Source: G963665925 sp963676345 (lineage in GTDB: Bacteria; Bacillota; Clostridia; Peptostreptococcales; Acidaminobacteraceae). Taken from it: 64,000 bases of DNA. The DNA is taken from NCBI GenBank assembly GCA_963676345.2, contig CAXXTS010000001.1:248001-312000 (forward strand). The letters are read 5' to 3'. Below, in pieces: positions 18,075 through 26,283 of the stretch. The translations under genes and the position numbers were made by a program. How positions within the stretch are numbered: position 1 is the first letter of the stretch; every line of letters starts with the position of its first letter. The notes below the pieces were generated by a model. The model was not told where the DNA came from and made no database searches. It saw nothing but the letters and a program-made list of their open reading frames with translations.

Positions 18075-18494
18075 CTATTCTTGATATTGCTCCAGCCCAT
18101 TGCTAGTCTCTTCCAGTAATTTTACAAGACCACGCGAAGCATCAACCTCAACGCGTTGTCCATCTTTTAATGTGTTCATAACATCATCTAAACCCGCGAT
18201 ACAAGGCTTGCCATACTCCCGAGCCACTAAAGCACCATGCTGAAGCAAGCCGCCTACTTCAAGAAGAATGGCAGCAGCATTTATAAACAGCGGTGTCCAG
18301 CCTGGATCGGTTGCCCGAGTAACCATGATTTCACCAGGAAGCAGGTGCTTTTCATCTGGCACACTCATTACTTTAACACGCCCGGTAACTTTACCTGGTG
18401 AAATGGGTTGGCCAATCAATTCACCTTCTTGAGCTTGCACTTTTGGAAGGACGAGGATGCGTCCTCTAGAATCGATAAGCTTTGGAAAAGGCAT
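18075..18494 (-). pseudogene. 3' remnant of a PEP-utilising enzyme (PEP synthase/Rph family)
   Basis: The 139-codon open frame encodes only the C-terminal swivelling phosphohistidine domain of a PEP synthase/pyruvate phosphate dikinase/Rph-type enzyme. It contains GQPISPGKVTGRVKV, GEIMVTRATDPGWTPLF and the phosphorylated-His region GGLLQHGALVAREYGKP. Complete members have about 800-870 residues with an ATP-grasp domain first, and nothing of that lies upstream. No Shine-Dalgarno sequence precedes the ATG, and the frame is blocked by TAA about 30 nt upstream. Sequence upstream is hairpin/repeat DNA. I read it as a truncated remnant; a free-standing domain is possible but less likely. A longer relative is at 44218-46839. 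Confidence 0.75.
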
Positions 18495-18588
18495 GAGTAA
18501 ATAATGACATAAAAGACCTTACAAGCGTCTGCTGTTCGAACTGTACTTCTAAAACACATTATTCGTTTCCTATAATAAGAACGCCTCA

Positions 18589-18686
18589 CAACCTTTGGTT
18601 GACTAGGTCGCTTGTTCAACCAATAGAAAAAAGCCTGCGCGAGATCAAAACCTGCAAGCATGCTGGTTTTGATCTCGCGCAGGCTT
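18589..18686. repeat. REP-like core next to a 23-bp perfect palindrome
   Basis: CAACC-TTT-GGTTG (18589-18601) followed by TAGGTCGC has the same design as the core of the arrays at 18978 and 31029. It is followed by a perfect inverted repeat of 23 bp per arm (18630-18652 with 18664-18686; arms begin AAAGCCTGCGCGAG), with inner pairing near AGCATGCT. Confidence 0.6.
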
Positions 18687-18977
18687 TCCTGCTTTACTCT
18701 GTTAAAAAACGAAAATCCCGTCTGACTTATGTCATTTCGGGATCAACGCTTTGGAAAGTAGTTATTAACTGTATTCAGTATTAGGAAGTAATGAACACAG
18801 TCTATTAGGAGAAAACTACTATTCGGGGCTTTCACCCCTTAATTAAGTTTACGGGTTAACAATATTATACAGCAAATAAAATTTTTTAGCAATTATGCAC
18901 AGTGTTTTTATGATCATATGTTTATTTGGTTTTCTTTAATCTGATTCTTCTCCATAAAGTTTCATTATATATAAGAG

Positions 18978-19184
18978 AGCACCGTGCAATCTCCGATTGC
19001 CCTGGTCGCTATCGCGCCGTTTTAAATAGAACAGCACCATGCAATCTATGATTGCCCTGGTCGCTGTCGCGCCGTTTTAAATAGAACAGCACCGTGCAAT
19101 CTCCGATTGCCCTGGTCGCTGTCGCCTTGTTTTAAATAGAACAGCACCGTGCAATCTATGATTGCCCTGGTCGCTGTCGCGCCC
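18978..19184. repeat. Tandem array of a 55-bp GC-rich hairpin repeat, about 3.8 copies
   Basis: Copies start at 18978, 19033, 19088 and 19143. Each carries GCAATC-N3-GATTGC, then CCTGGTCGC, then (in most) TCGCGCC, and an AT-rich tail TTTTAAATAGAAC. The hairpin loop alternates TCC, TAT, TCC, TAT, which implies duplication of a two-unit block. There are no variable spacers, so it is not a CRISPR array. Confidence 0.9.
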
Positions 19185-19187
19185 AAT

Positions 19188-19252
19188 AGGAAAGAAGAGG
19201 GATACATAAAAATAAGCAATTCTTGCTGATTTTTATGTATCCCTCTTCTTTC
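19188..19252. repeat. Long near-perfect palindrome abutting the 55-bp array
   Basis: The arms of about 25 bp (left begins GGAAAGAAGAGGGATAC, right ends GTATCCCTCTTCTTTCC) are perfect and continue inward through AGCAA/TTGCT to a 3-nt loop, giving a stem of about 31 bp. It begins 3 bases after the array ends. Confidence 0.9.
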
Positions 19253-19280
19253 CTGCTGTTCTTTGTCTAAGTCGCAAAAA

Positions 19281-19305
19281 GAAAAAGCGCCCCAAGGGCG
19301 CTTCA
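19281..19305 (-). terminator. Terminator of the small gene at 19343-19720
   Basis: AAGCGCCC and GGGCGCTT close a 3-nt loop, followed on the minus strand by TTTTTCTTTTT. Confidence 0.85.
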
Positions 19306-19342
19306 CAGATTCATTCGTAACTCATAAAATAGGATAATTAAA

Positions 19343-19720
19343 TTATTCCGGACGATCTGCCTGTGACCATATATCAATCATACTTTGCCACACGGTTTTG
19401 GTTTCATTTCGGAGCCACGGATCAAATGCATCCAGTTTAATTCTATTTTTTATTAATGACTCCTGCAAGTGATCAATAAGGCCATAACTTAGAAGTTCCT
19501 TAACTTCACTATCACCTTCCTTGAGATACTTTTCAATCAAGGCAAACAACCAAAGAAAACTTTGCGTATCGTTGCTTTCCAGCGATGCGACTATCGCATC
19601 TGAAATCAGATCAATACCGTTATAAAGGTCAAGTCTCGATGTATTGTCTATCCGGCGATCAGCTTCCCACATTGGCAAGTTGTGCAACAGACCCGCTAAT
19701 ACTTCATCTTTTTGGATCAT
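19343..19720 (-). CDS. Small DUF7674-like protein of unknown function
   Basis: This is an acidic, helix-rich cytoplasmic protein of about 125 residues without signal peptide or membrane segment. The central part (FLWLFALIEKYLKEGDSEVKELLSYGLIDHLQESL, split over residues 54-92) resembles small proteins grouped as DUF7674, often found near immunity-type genes; this resemblance is from memory and tentative. The ATG at 19720 is chosen because AGGAG lies 8 nt upstream; the GTG three codons before lacks proper spacing. It is monocistronic with a strong terminator, and lies between the 55-bp repeat region and the HAD gene. No function is proposed. Confidence 0.65.
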   Translation of the reverse strand: MIQKDEVLAGLLHNLPMWEADRRIDNTSRLDLYNGIDLISDAIVASLESNDTQSFLWLFALIEKYLKEGDSEVKELLSYGLIDHLQESLIKNRIKLDAFDPWLRNETKTVWQSMIDIWSQADRPE

Positions 19721-19848
19721 GACAAACACTCCTGTTCCAAATAATGCCGTTTTTTCACAGTTCTATTATACACCGTTTTTTCAATTTTGTCATTATTCTG
19801 ACATTTGCTAGATGTATCAAACTCTGAGCACTTGCAGCTCACAGGCTT

Positions 19849-20646
19849 TTAAATAAGGCCAATTTCTTGAAAACATCTTGCTAAACCATCTTCTTCAGCG
19901 GGATGTGCAATACCATTTGCAATGCGTTTGAGTGTTTCAGAGCCGTCTTCCATACAAATGCCTAATTCACAGAACTCAACCATTTCGTAGTCATTGAGAC
20001 TGTCACCAAAACATATTGTGTGCTTTTGATTGGCCTTGTAATAATCAAGCACCCTCTGAATGCCTGTTGCTTTGTTTACATGGCACTTCACAATTTCAGC
20101 CAAGGCAATGCCATGAATTTTGTTATCATGGACAATCAACTTCAGATGATTTGGTAACACATCTTCAAGAACACAGAATGTATCTGCTGAATCAGAAAAT
20201 AAAGCGAACTTATTAATGGCGTCTTCTTGTGGATTAAAGACTTCAAGCCCATGGTACATTTTGTCTAAGTCAAAAACGTAATCAATTGCTTCAAATATTT
20301 TTTTTGATTTATTGTCAAAGAAGGATTTCTCATATCCTTCCATGGAAAATCCCACACCATTTTCAGTAAGCAAATTAATCATTTCCATAACTTCTGTTTC
20401 AGAAAGTCGATCAAAATAAATCTGCTCATCACCTATTTCAATAACCGTACCTGCTGAATAGATATAGCCATCGAAATTAATATCTGTAACTGCATCAGGC
20501 ACACCGGATTTAGCCCGTCCCGTACTCACAAACACTTTATGATTGTTGGACATGGCTTGTTTAATTGCTTTTGAAGCTGATGCAGGCACATCACTTGTTT
20601 TATCAAGTAGTGTGCCGTCTAAATCAATAAAAATGTATTTTGTCAT
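19849..20646 (-). CDS. HAD-superfamily phosphatase, Cof/YbiV type
   Basis: This cytoplasmic hydrolase of about 265 residues belongs to the Cof-type (class IIB) HAD family, which dephosphorylates sugar phosphates, FMN or related metabolites. Motif I is FIDLDGTLLDKTSD at the N-terminus, motif II is VFVSTGR, and motif IV is ICFGDSLNDYEMVEF near residue 215; the cap between them is of the Cof type. I prefer the ATG at 20646, which puts motif I directly at the N-terminus; earlier in-frame ATGs (20655-20658) cannot be excluded. It lies 56 nt downstream of ptsI on the same strand and may be co-transcribed. The substrate is unknown. Confidence 0.85.
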   Translation of the reverse strand: MTKYIFIDLDGTLLDKTSDVPASASKAIKQAMSNNHKVFVSTGRAKSGVPDAVTDINFDGYIYSAGTVIEIGDEQIYFDRLSETEVMEMINLLTENGVGFSMEGYEKSFFDNKSKKIFEAIDYVFDLDKMYHGLEVFNPQEDAINKFALFSDSADTFCVLEDVLPNHLKLIVHDNKIHGIALAEIVKCHVNKATGIQRVLDYYKANQKHTICFGDSLNDYEMVEFCELGICMEDGSETLKRIANGIAHPAEEDGLARCFQEIGLI

Positions 20647-20702
20647 TCTCATCATTCCCGTCTTAGCATTAATCACTATGCGTTTATACAGCGTGGCATT
20701 TG

Positions 20703-22478
20703 CTATAAAAACAATTTCAGAGCTTCTGGGAGTGCGTCCTCTAGGAGGGCTTCAATTTCAGCTGCCGTTCCAAGGGTCAATGCCTGAGCAGCGACTTCAG
20801 CAGCATAATTACTGTCAATTTCATTTATTATTTTTCGTATTCGAAGCAGTTTAGCAGGACTCACACTAAACTCTTGTAACCCAAGGCCTACAAGCAGCAT
20901 GGCCGCTTTGGGATCCCCAGCCATTTCACCGCACATGCCTGCAAACTTATGTCCGCCGGCACCACGGGCAGCATCGACAACCGACTTTATGAGACGAAGC
21001 ATTGCAGGGTGATAATTGTTATATAGCTTTCCAATTTTTTGATTCATTCTATCGACAGCTACAGTGTACTGTGTTAAGTCATTGCTTCCAATACTAAAGA
21101 AGTCCACTTCTTCTATAAGCATATCTGCAATAAGTGCTGCTGAAGGAATTTCAATCATTATCCCCACTTTAACATGTTCATCAAAAGCCTGTCCAGCCTT
21201 TCGAAGCTGTTCCTTTGCCAGTTCGACATGTACTTTAGCAGCTCGAATTTCATCGAGTGCACTTACCATTGGAAACATGATTAGCGCCTCACCATGCGCA
21301 CTTGCCCTAAGGATAGCACTCAGTTGGGTTTGGAACATGTCCGGATCGTTAAGACATATTCTCAAAGCCCGATACCCTAAGAAAGGATTCATTTCTTTTT
21401 CAAGATTCAAATAAGCGACTTCTTTGTCGCCCCCTATATCCATTGTCCGAATGATTACAGGCTTATTATCCATAGCCTGTACAACAGCTTTATAGGCTTC
21501 ATACTGCTCGTCTTCAGATGGCAGTGTATTTCTGTCCATAAACAAAAATTCTGAACGATAAAGTCCTACACCTTCAGCCCCGACTGCCTTTATGGCACCC
21601 ACTTCATCTGGTCCCATTACATTTGCAGCAAGTTGAACAAGAATACCATCTGTGGTCACTGTCGCTTCATCTTTAAGTTGATCAAGAGATGACTTAACCT
21701 TTTCCTCCTTTAAAATAGCCTCTTCAGCCTTCTTGATGAACTCAGCATCCATATTCATTGTCAAAATGCCTTTTCTTCCATCAATAAGAATCACAGAGCC
21801 TTGACTCAACCCCTTCACTGCACCTACAACACCTGCACAACCCATAACTGCGGGAATGCCCATATTACTGGCAAGTATTGCAGTATGAGATGTTTTCCCA
21901 CCCGCCTCAGTGACAATGGCGAGTAAATTGTTCTGATCAACAGACGCCATTGTAGATGGTACGATATCATGTGCAATCAAAACAGTCGGTTCAGATAAAG
22001 TACTCACATCAGGATGCTCAATCTCCAAAAGCGCATTCATTATACGACTTCCAATATCTCTTATATCATGAGCGCGTTCCTGCATATAAGCGTTGTCCAT
22101 ATTTTCAAAAATAGCTGCATTTGTTTCTACCGTAATTTGCACAGCACCTTCAGCAGTCATATACCGCTCTTTCACTGCTTTTTCAAAGCCATCTAGAATC
22201 ATGGGGTCTTGAAGCATCATAATATGGGCTTCCATTACTTGTGCTTTTTCACCGCCACCTGACTTAAGAGCTTTTTCCTTTATAGAGACAACCTGAGCCC
22301 GAGCCTTGGCGGTCGCTCTATTTATACGCTCAAGTTCATGTGATATTTCACCCGCTTCTATGCGTTCTTCTTTATAGTCACTGTATACAGGCGTTTCCAG
22401 AACAAGAAAAGAACCGAGTGCAAGTCCCGGCGAAGCACCTACGCCTTTCATTTCATTCATATTGTTCATGTTAATCAC
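20703..22478 (-). CDS. ptsI: PTS enzyme I (phosphoenolpyruvate-protein phosphotransferase)
   Basis: Enzyme I transfers phosphate from PEP to HPr and feeds all PTS sugar uptake. The product has about 588-591 residues, the normal length. It shows the HPr-binding helical N-domain, the phosphohistidine loop AGGKTSHTAILASNMGIPAVMG (about residue 193), the PEP-binding barrel with LYRSEFLFMDR, and the C-terminal signature FFSIGSNDLTQYTVAVDR followed by AGMCGEMAGD. The GTG at 22478 overlaps the ptsH stop (GTGA); an ATG three codons later (22469) is an equally good start. The upstream gene is ptsH, and the pair follows the beta-glucoside operon on the same strand but after a terminator. Confidence 0.95.
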   Translation of the reverse strand: MINMNNMNEMKGVGASPGLALGSFLVLETPVYSDYKEERIEAGEISHELERINRATAKARAQVVSIKEKALKSGGGEKAQVMEAHIMMLQDPMILDGFEKAVKERYMTAEGAVQITVETNAAIFENMDNAYMQERAHDIRDIGSRIMNALLEIEHPDVSTLSEPTVLIAHDIVPSTMASVDQNNLLAIVTEAGGKTSHTAILASNMGIPAVMGCAGVVGAVKGLSQGSVILIDGRKGILTMNMDAEFIKKAEEAILKEEKVKSSLDQLKDEATVTTDGILVQLAANVMGPDEVGAIKAVGAEGVGLYRSEFLFMDRNTLPSEDEQYEAYKAVVQAMDNKPVIIRTMDIGGDKEVAYLNLEKEMNPFLGYRALRICLNDPDMFQTQLSAILRASAHGEALIMFPMVSALDEIRAAKVHVELAKEQLRKAGQAFDEHVKVGIMIEIPSAALIADMLIEEVDFFSIGSNDLTQYTVAVDRMNQKIGKLYNNYHPAMLRLIKSVVDAARGAGGHKFAGMCGEMAGDPKAAMLLVGLGLQEFSVSPAKLLRIRKIINEIDSNYAAEVAAQALTLGTAAEIEALLEDALPEALKLFL

Positions 22479-22732
22479 CCACTTATAGACTCAATCATAT
22501 TGATAATATTTTCTACTGCTGCTTCGTCTGCACCATGACACTGTACAACAATCGTTGAACCATGAACAATTGATCCACCTAAGATACTCATAATACTTTT
22601 TGCATTCATTTTGCTGTCATTATGCAGTAAAAATACATCGCTTTCAAATTTTTGAGCACATGCTACGATCTGACTTGCTGGTCTTGCATGAATACCTTGT
22701 GCGCCTCTTATCTTAATAGTTTTTTCAATCAT
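22475..22732 (-). CDS. ptsH: Phosphocarrier protein HPr
   Basis: HPr carries phosphate from enzyme I to the sugar-specific EIIA domains, including the BglP-like transporter nearby. The 85-residue protein has His15 in GIHARPAS and the regulatory Ser46 in MNAKSIMSIL, the site used by HPr kinase/phosphorylase in Gram-positive bacteria. A HPrK/CcpA type of catabolite control is therefore plausible in this organism. AGGAG precedes the ATG. It overlaps ptsI by 4 nt. Confidence 0.96.
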   Translation of the reverse strand: MIEKTIKIRGAQGIHARPASQIVACAQKFESDVFLLHNDSKMNAKSIMSILGGSIVHGSTIVVQCHGADEAAVENIINMIESISG

Positions 22733-22784
22733 CTTATTACTCCTGTTATAGATTTTTCAATCCTTTTTACACCTGATTAATAGC

Positions 22785-22819
22785 AATTGGGCTGCTTGTA
22801 CATTCTCAGCAGCCCAACT
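22785..22819 (-). terminator. Terminator of the beta-glucoside operon
   Basis: TTGGGCTGC pairs with GCAGCCCAA around a 13-nt loop, 4 nt past the GH1 stop. It separates this operon from ptsHI. Confidence 0.75.
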
Positions 22820-22822
22820 GAA

Positions 22823-24223
22823 TTACTTTAAATTTGCACCATTGCTGTCAATAATATCTTTATACCAGTAAAAACTCTTTTTCTTATATCTTTCAAGACT
22901 TCCACTGCCATCATTATGACGATCAACATATATATATCCATAACGCTTTTTCATTTCAGCAGTCGACGCACTGACCATGTCAATGCATCCCCAGCTTGTA
23001 TAACCCATGACATTCACACCATCTTCTATGGCTTCAGAAACCTGCACGAGATGGTCATTAAGGTAGTCAATACGATAGTCATCTAGAACTGTTTTTTCAC
23101 CTTTTACTTCAACGAGTTCATCATTTGCTCCTAAACCATTTTCAACAATAAACAAGGGCTTTTGATACCGATCGTAGTAGTAATTCAAAATGTAACGTAG
23201 TCCCTGAGGGTCAATTTGCCAACCCCACTCTGATTCTTCAAGGAATGGATTTTTAACACCGCCCATAATATTGGTTTCTGCACTTTCCTGAACTTCAGCA
23301 GACTCACAAACACTCATGTAATAACTAAATGAAATGAAGTCTACGGTGTTCTTAAGTATTTCAAAGTCACCCTCTTTTATATCAAGCTCGACCCCTAGTT
23401 CTTTAAAGACACGTTTACTATATGAAGGGTAGTAGCCTCGCACGTGAACATCTGCAAACAGCATTGTCTCACGCTCTTTTTTCATTGCTACAATGATATC
23501 ATCCGGATTAGATGTCATCGGATAAACTGGAATACCAAGGATCATGCAGCCTACCTTTGCATCTGGATCAATTTCACGACAACGCTTTGTCGCCAGAGCA
23601 CTGGCAACCAGCTCATGATGAATTGCCTGGTACAAATCTGAATTTGATAAGGTCTCTTTTGGCGTCAGAATACCACCACTCATTAACGGCGCATGCACCA
23701 CTGAGTTTATTTCATTGAAAGTTAAGTAATACGGTACTCTTCCTTTAAAACGTTCAAACACAGTGCACACATATTTCTCATAAAAATCAATGAGTCGACG
23801 GTCAGTCCATCCATCATATTTCTTTGCAAGATTAAGCGGCGTTTCATAGTGTGACAAAGTAAACATCACTTTTATACCGTTTTTATCACACTCATCAATC
23901 AAGTTTTCATAAAACTTTAGACCTGCTTCATTCGGCTGATCATCATCACCATTTGGAAAAATTCGTGACCAAGCTATTGAAGTTCTAAATACTTTAAAGC
24001 CCATCTCAGCAAGAAGTGCAATATCTTCTTTATAACGATTGTAAAAATCAACGCCACGAAGCTTTAAGTTGTCTTCTGTTGGGAAATCAGTCGGTGGCCC
24101 CATTAGTCCCTTTGGCATAATATCTTGAATTGATAAACCTTTGCCATCAGCATCATACGCGCCTTCAAACTGATTGGCTGCAGCGGCACCACCCCAGAGA
24201 AAATTATCTGGAAATTTATTCAT
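22823..24223 (-). CDS. bglA: 6-phospho-beta-glucosidase (GH1)
   Basis: This cytoplasmic glycoside hydrolase of family 1 (466 residues) cleaves beta-glucoside 6-phosphates delivered by the adjacent PTS transporter. It has the N-terminal GH1 signature FPDNFLWGGAAAANQFEGAY, the acid/base motif TFNEIN (about residue 170) and the nucleophile motif IVENGLGAND (about residue 366), and FRTSIAWSRIFPNGDD. The length and the pairing with an EIIBCA gene support phospho-glucosidase rather than plain glucosidase activity. It is the last gene of the licT-controlled unit, 19 nt after the transporter. Confidence 0.92.
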   Translation of the reverse strand: MNKFPDNFLWGGAAAANQFEGAYDADGKGLSIQDIMPKGLMGPPTDFPTEDNLKLRGVDFYNRYKEDIALLAEMGFKVFRTSIAWSRIFPNGDDDQPNEAGLKFYENLIDECDKNGIKVMFTLSHYETPLNLAKKYDGWTDRRLIDFYEKYVCTVFERFKGRVPYYLTFNEINSVVHAPLMSGGILTPKETLSNSDLYQAIHHELVASALATKRCREIDPDAKVGCMILGIPVYPMTSNPDDIIVAMKKERETMLFADVHVRGYYPSYSKRVFKELGVELDIKEGDFEILKNTVDFISFSYYMSVCESAEVQESAETNIMGGVKNPFLEESEWGWQIDPQGLRYILNYYYDRYQKPLFIVENGLGANDELVEVKGEKTVLDDYRIDYLNDHLVQVSEAIEDGVNVMGYTSWGCIDMVSASTAEMKKRYGYIYVDRHNDGSGSLERYKKKSFYWYKDIIDSNGANLK

Positions 24224-24242
24224 ATTTCAACCTTCTTTCTTG

Positions 24243-26096
24243 CTATCCTACTACTGTGAGAATTTCTTCTTCTAATGTTGTATCCTTATTATGATGTCCG
24301 ATGACATCTGTATAATTATCTGTATTCGTTACAATTACTGGTGTTGACATGTTATAACCCGCATTTTCTATACCATGCATGTCGAACTCCAAAATAAGCT
24401 CACCACGCTTAACCTTTTGCCCCTGCTTAACTTTCGGTGTGAAGTATTTACCTTCAAGCTGTACAGTATTCAGCCCAACGTGTATAAGCAGTTCAGCACC
24501 TTTATCAGAAGAAAGCCCTATAGCATGACCCGATGGGAACATAACTGAAACGGTTCCATCTACAGGTGCGTAGACCTTTCCTTCTGTTGGCTTAAGAGCA
24601 ACACCTTTGCCCATCGCCCCCGATGCGAAGACTTCATCGTCAATTTCACTAAGAACATTTACCGCACCTTTAATAGGGCTGTAAATAATTTCTGACGCTT
24701 GTCCTTTATTAGGAGACGCGCTTGCCGCCAACGACTTTCCCATAGGTACAGTACCCTCCTCAGATACTGCTTTCCCTTTATAGCCCAGCACAAGAACCGC
24801 CGCAAAACCAAGTACAAATGATGTCATAACTCTGACTATATGGTAGATCATAGGCTCAAATACTGGAATAGCAAGGAAACTAGGAAATGCAAACGCAACA
24901 TTTTTTACACCAAATATACCATTAATAGCACCACCAATTGCACCAGAACCGAGTACATATACAATTGTCTTTTTATACTTTGTTAGAAAACCGTAGATGA
25001 TTGGTTCAGTGACACCAGATAGTGCTCCGGTTACAAATGTCGTAGACGCCAGCGCACGCTCTTTTTTATCTTTTGTTCTTACCATAATACCAAGCGTTAC
25101 ACCAAGCTGTGCAAATACTGCACTAGCTGCCATTGCAGCGATTGGGCTACCGCCATGTGCTAGTCCATTAACAATGATTGGAACAACACCCCAGTGAAGG
25201 CCCATTACCGTTAGAGGCAACCAAACCGCCCCCATTACAGCACCAGTGAGCAGCGCACTTTTCGTACTTATGAAACCAATACCTGAACCAATTGCGTTTC
25301 CTACATAAATACCAAATGGACCAAAGGCAAGCAGCGTTAATGGTACGATTACTAAAAATGAGATCAGCGGCACTAAAAACAATTGTACATTTGTTGGAAT
25401 GATTTTTTTAAGCTGTTTTTCGAATACTGATAGAATTGTAATCGCTATAAATATTGGAAATACTGTTGATGAATAATCAATCATAACAAGGGGAATCCCA
25501 AAGATGTCAGGTGCAACTTCAGCAGCTGAAAGTGCTCCAATTGAAGGTTCAAGAAGTGCAGCACCTACAACACCGCCTACGTAGGGATTGGCATCCAAAT
25601 TTTTTGCCACAGTAATACCAAGAAATATTGGCAGGAAGTAGAAGGCTGCATTTGCTGTACCCATTAGAACGATATAAGTACTTTCAACACCTGTAGACAC
25701 ACCTGCCATAACCAGTACAGCCAGTAGTGCTTTGATCATACCGGCGCCTGCAAGCGCACCGAGTAGCGGACTAAAGCTACGTGAAATGACTTTAAAAACT
25801 CGATCAAACAGTTTGGACTTTGGCATATCTTCAGGATTTACTTTTCGTATACTTGTTGTGCTTATAATTTCCTGATATACACTGCTAACATGTGTTCCAA
25901 TAACGACTTGAAATTGACCTCCGCTCACGACAACACTTAGAACACCCTCAAGCGACTGTATGGCTTCTTTGTCAGCCTTGTTCATGTCTTTAAGCTCAAA
26001 ACGCAGACGTGTAGCACAGTGTACGAGTGCCCCAATATTTGATTCACCGCCAACATGTTTGACAATGTCCGATGCAACTGCCTTATAATTTGACAT
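24243..26096 (-). CDS. bglP: PTS beta-glucoside transporter EIIBCA
   Basis: This membrane permease of about 617 residues takes up and phosphorylates beta-glucosides such as salicin or arbutin. Domain order is EIIB (phospho-Cys in GALVHCATRLRFEL, about residue 26), EIIC with about ten membrane helices (about 100-455), and EIIA (phospho-His in LLIHVGLNTVQLEGKYF, about residue 540). The ATG at 26096 is chosen because AGGAGG lies 6 nt upstream and the protein then starts at the EIIB domain; a longer open frame upstream runs through the RAT/terminator leader and is not coding. Expression should be switched by the LicT site at 26231-26259. Confidence 0.94.
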   Translation of the reverse strand: MSNYKAVASDIVKHVGGESNIGALVHCATRLRFELKDMNKADKEAIQSLEGVLSVVVSGGQFQVVIGTHVSSVYQEIISTTSIRKVNPEDMPKSKLFDRVFKVISRSFSPLLGALAGAGMIKALLAVLVMAGVSTGVESTYIVLMGTANAAFYFLPIFLGITVAKNLDANPYVGGVVGAALLEPSIGALSAAEVAPDIFGIPLVMIDYSSTVFPIFIAITILSVFEKQLKKIIPTNVQLFLVPLISFLVIVPLTLLAFGPFGIYVGNAIGSGIGFISTKSALLTGAVMGAVWLPLTVMGLHWGVVPIIVNGLAHGGSPIAAMAASAVFAQLGVTLGIMVRTKDKKERALASTTFVTGALSGVTEPIIYGFLTKYKKTIVYVLGSGAIGGAINGIFGVKNVAFAFPSFLAIPVFEPMIYHIVRVMTSFVLGFAAVLVLGYKGKAVSEEGTVPMGKSLAASASPNKGQASEIIYSPIKGAVNVLSEIDDEVFASGAMGKGVALKPTEGKVYAPVDGTVSVMFPSGHAIGLSSDKGAELLIHVGLNTVQLEGKYFTPKVKQGQKVKRGELILEFDMHGIENAGYNMSTPVIVTNTDNYTDVIGHHNKDTTLEEEILTVVG

Positions 26097-26183
26097 AATG
26101 ATCCTCCTCATTTTATCTTTAACGCTTTTATGTATCCTTGTATCAGCGCGCATGATACGCCGGATTTCATTAAAATTGAATAT

Positions 26184-26237
26184 AAAAAAACCTGAAGAAA
26201 ACAGACCTATTGCAGTGTCTGCTTCTTTCAGGTTTTG
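26184..26237 (-). terminator. Conditional terminator in the bglP leader
   Basis: On the minus strand AACCTGAAAGAAGCAGAC and GTCTGTTTTCTTCAGGTT can pair (with bulges), followed by seven T residues. Its 5' arm overlaps the end of the RAT site, the classical LicT/SacY arrangement. Confidence 0.85.
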
Positions 26238-26259
26238 CCTGCATAACCAGTAACAATCC
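26231..26259 (-). promoter_or_regulatory. Ribonucleic antiterminator (RAT) site for the LicT-like protein
   Basis: The minus strand reads GGATTGTTACTGG followed by TTATGCAGGCAAAACC, a near-exact match to the BglG/SacY family RAT consensus. Binding of LicT would prevent the overlapping terminator from forming. Confidence 0.92.
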
Positions 26260-26283
26260 ATGTATTGAAGTCAATTACAGTAT

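Larger units (their letters stand above)
18495..19342. other. Gene-free region with repeats and long palindromes
   Basis: These 848 bases hold no credible gene. They contain a REP-like core plus 23-bp palindrome (18589-18686), a nested hairpin (ATCCCG/CGGGAT with inner TGAC/GTCA, 18713-18741), a GGGG-loop-CCCC hairpin (18825-18838), a 55-bp tandem array (18978-19184), a long palindrome (19188-19252) and a terminator (19281-19305). The density of hairpins suggests structured RNA or mobile repeat DNA. Confidence 0.6.

Noticed and set aside
18599..18784. Small open frames on both strands across the 18.6-kb hairpin
   Set aside because: They arise from the perfect palindrome read in both directions and have no RBS.
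18978..19184. Possible CRISPR array at 19 kb
   Set aside because: The 55-bp units are nearly identical along their entire length, so there are no spacers.
26097..26261. N-terminal extension of the PTS transporter
   Set aside because: The stretch is the RAT site and terminator of the leader; the RBS and EIIB domain begin at 26096.
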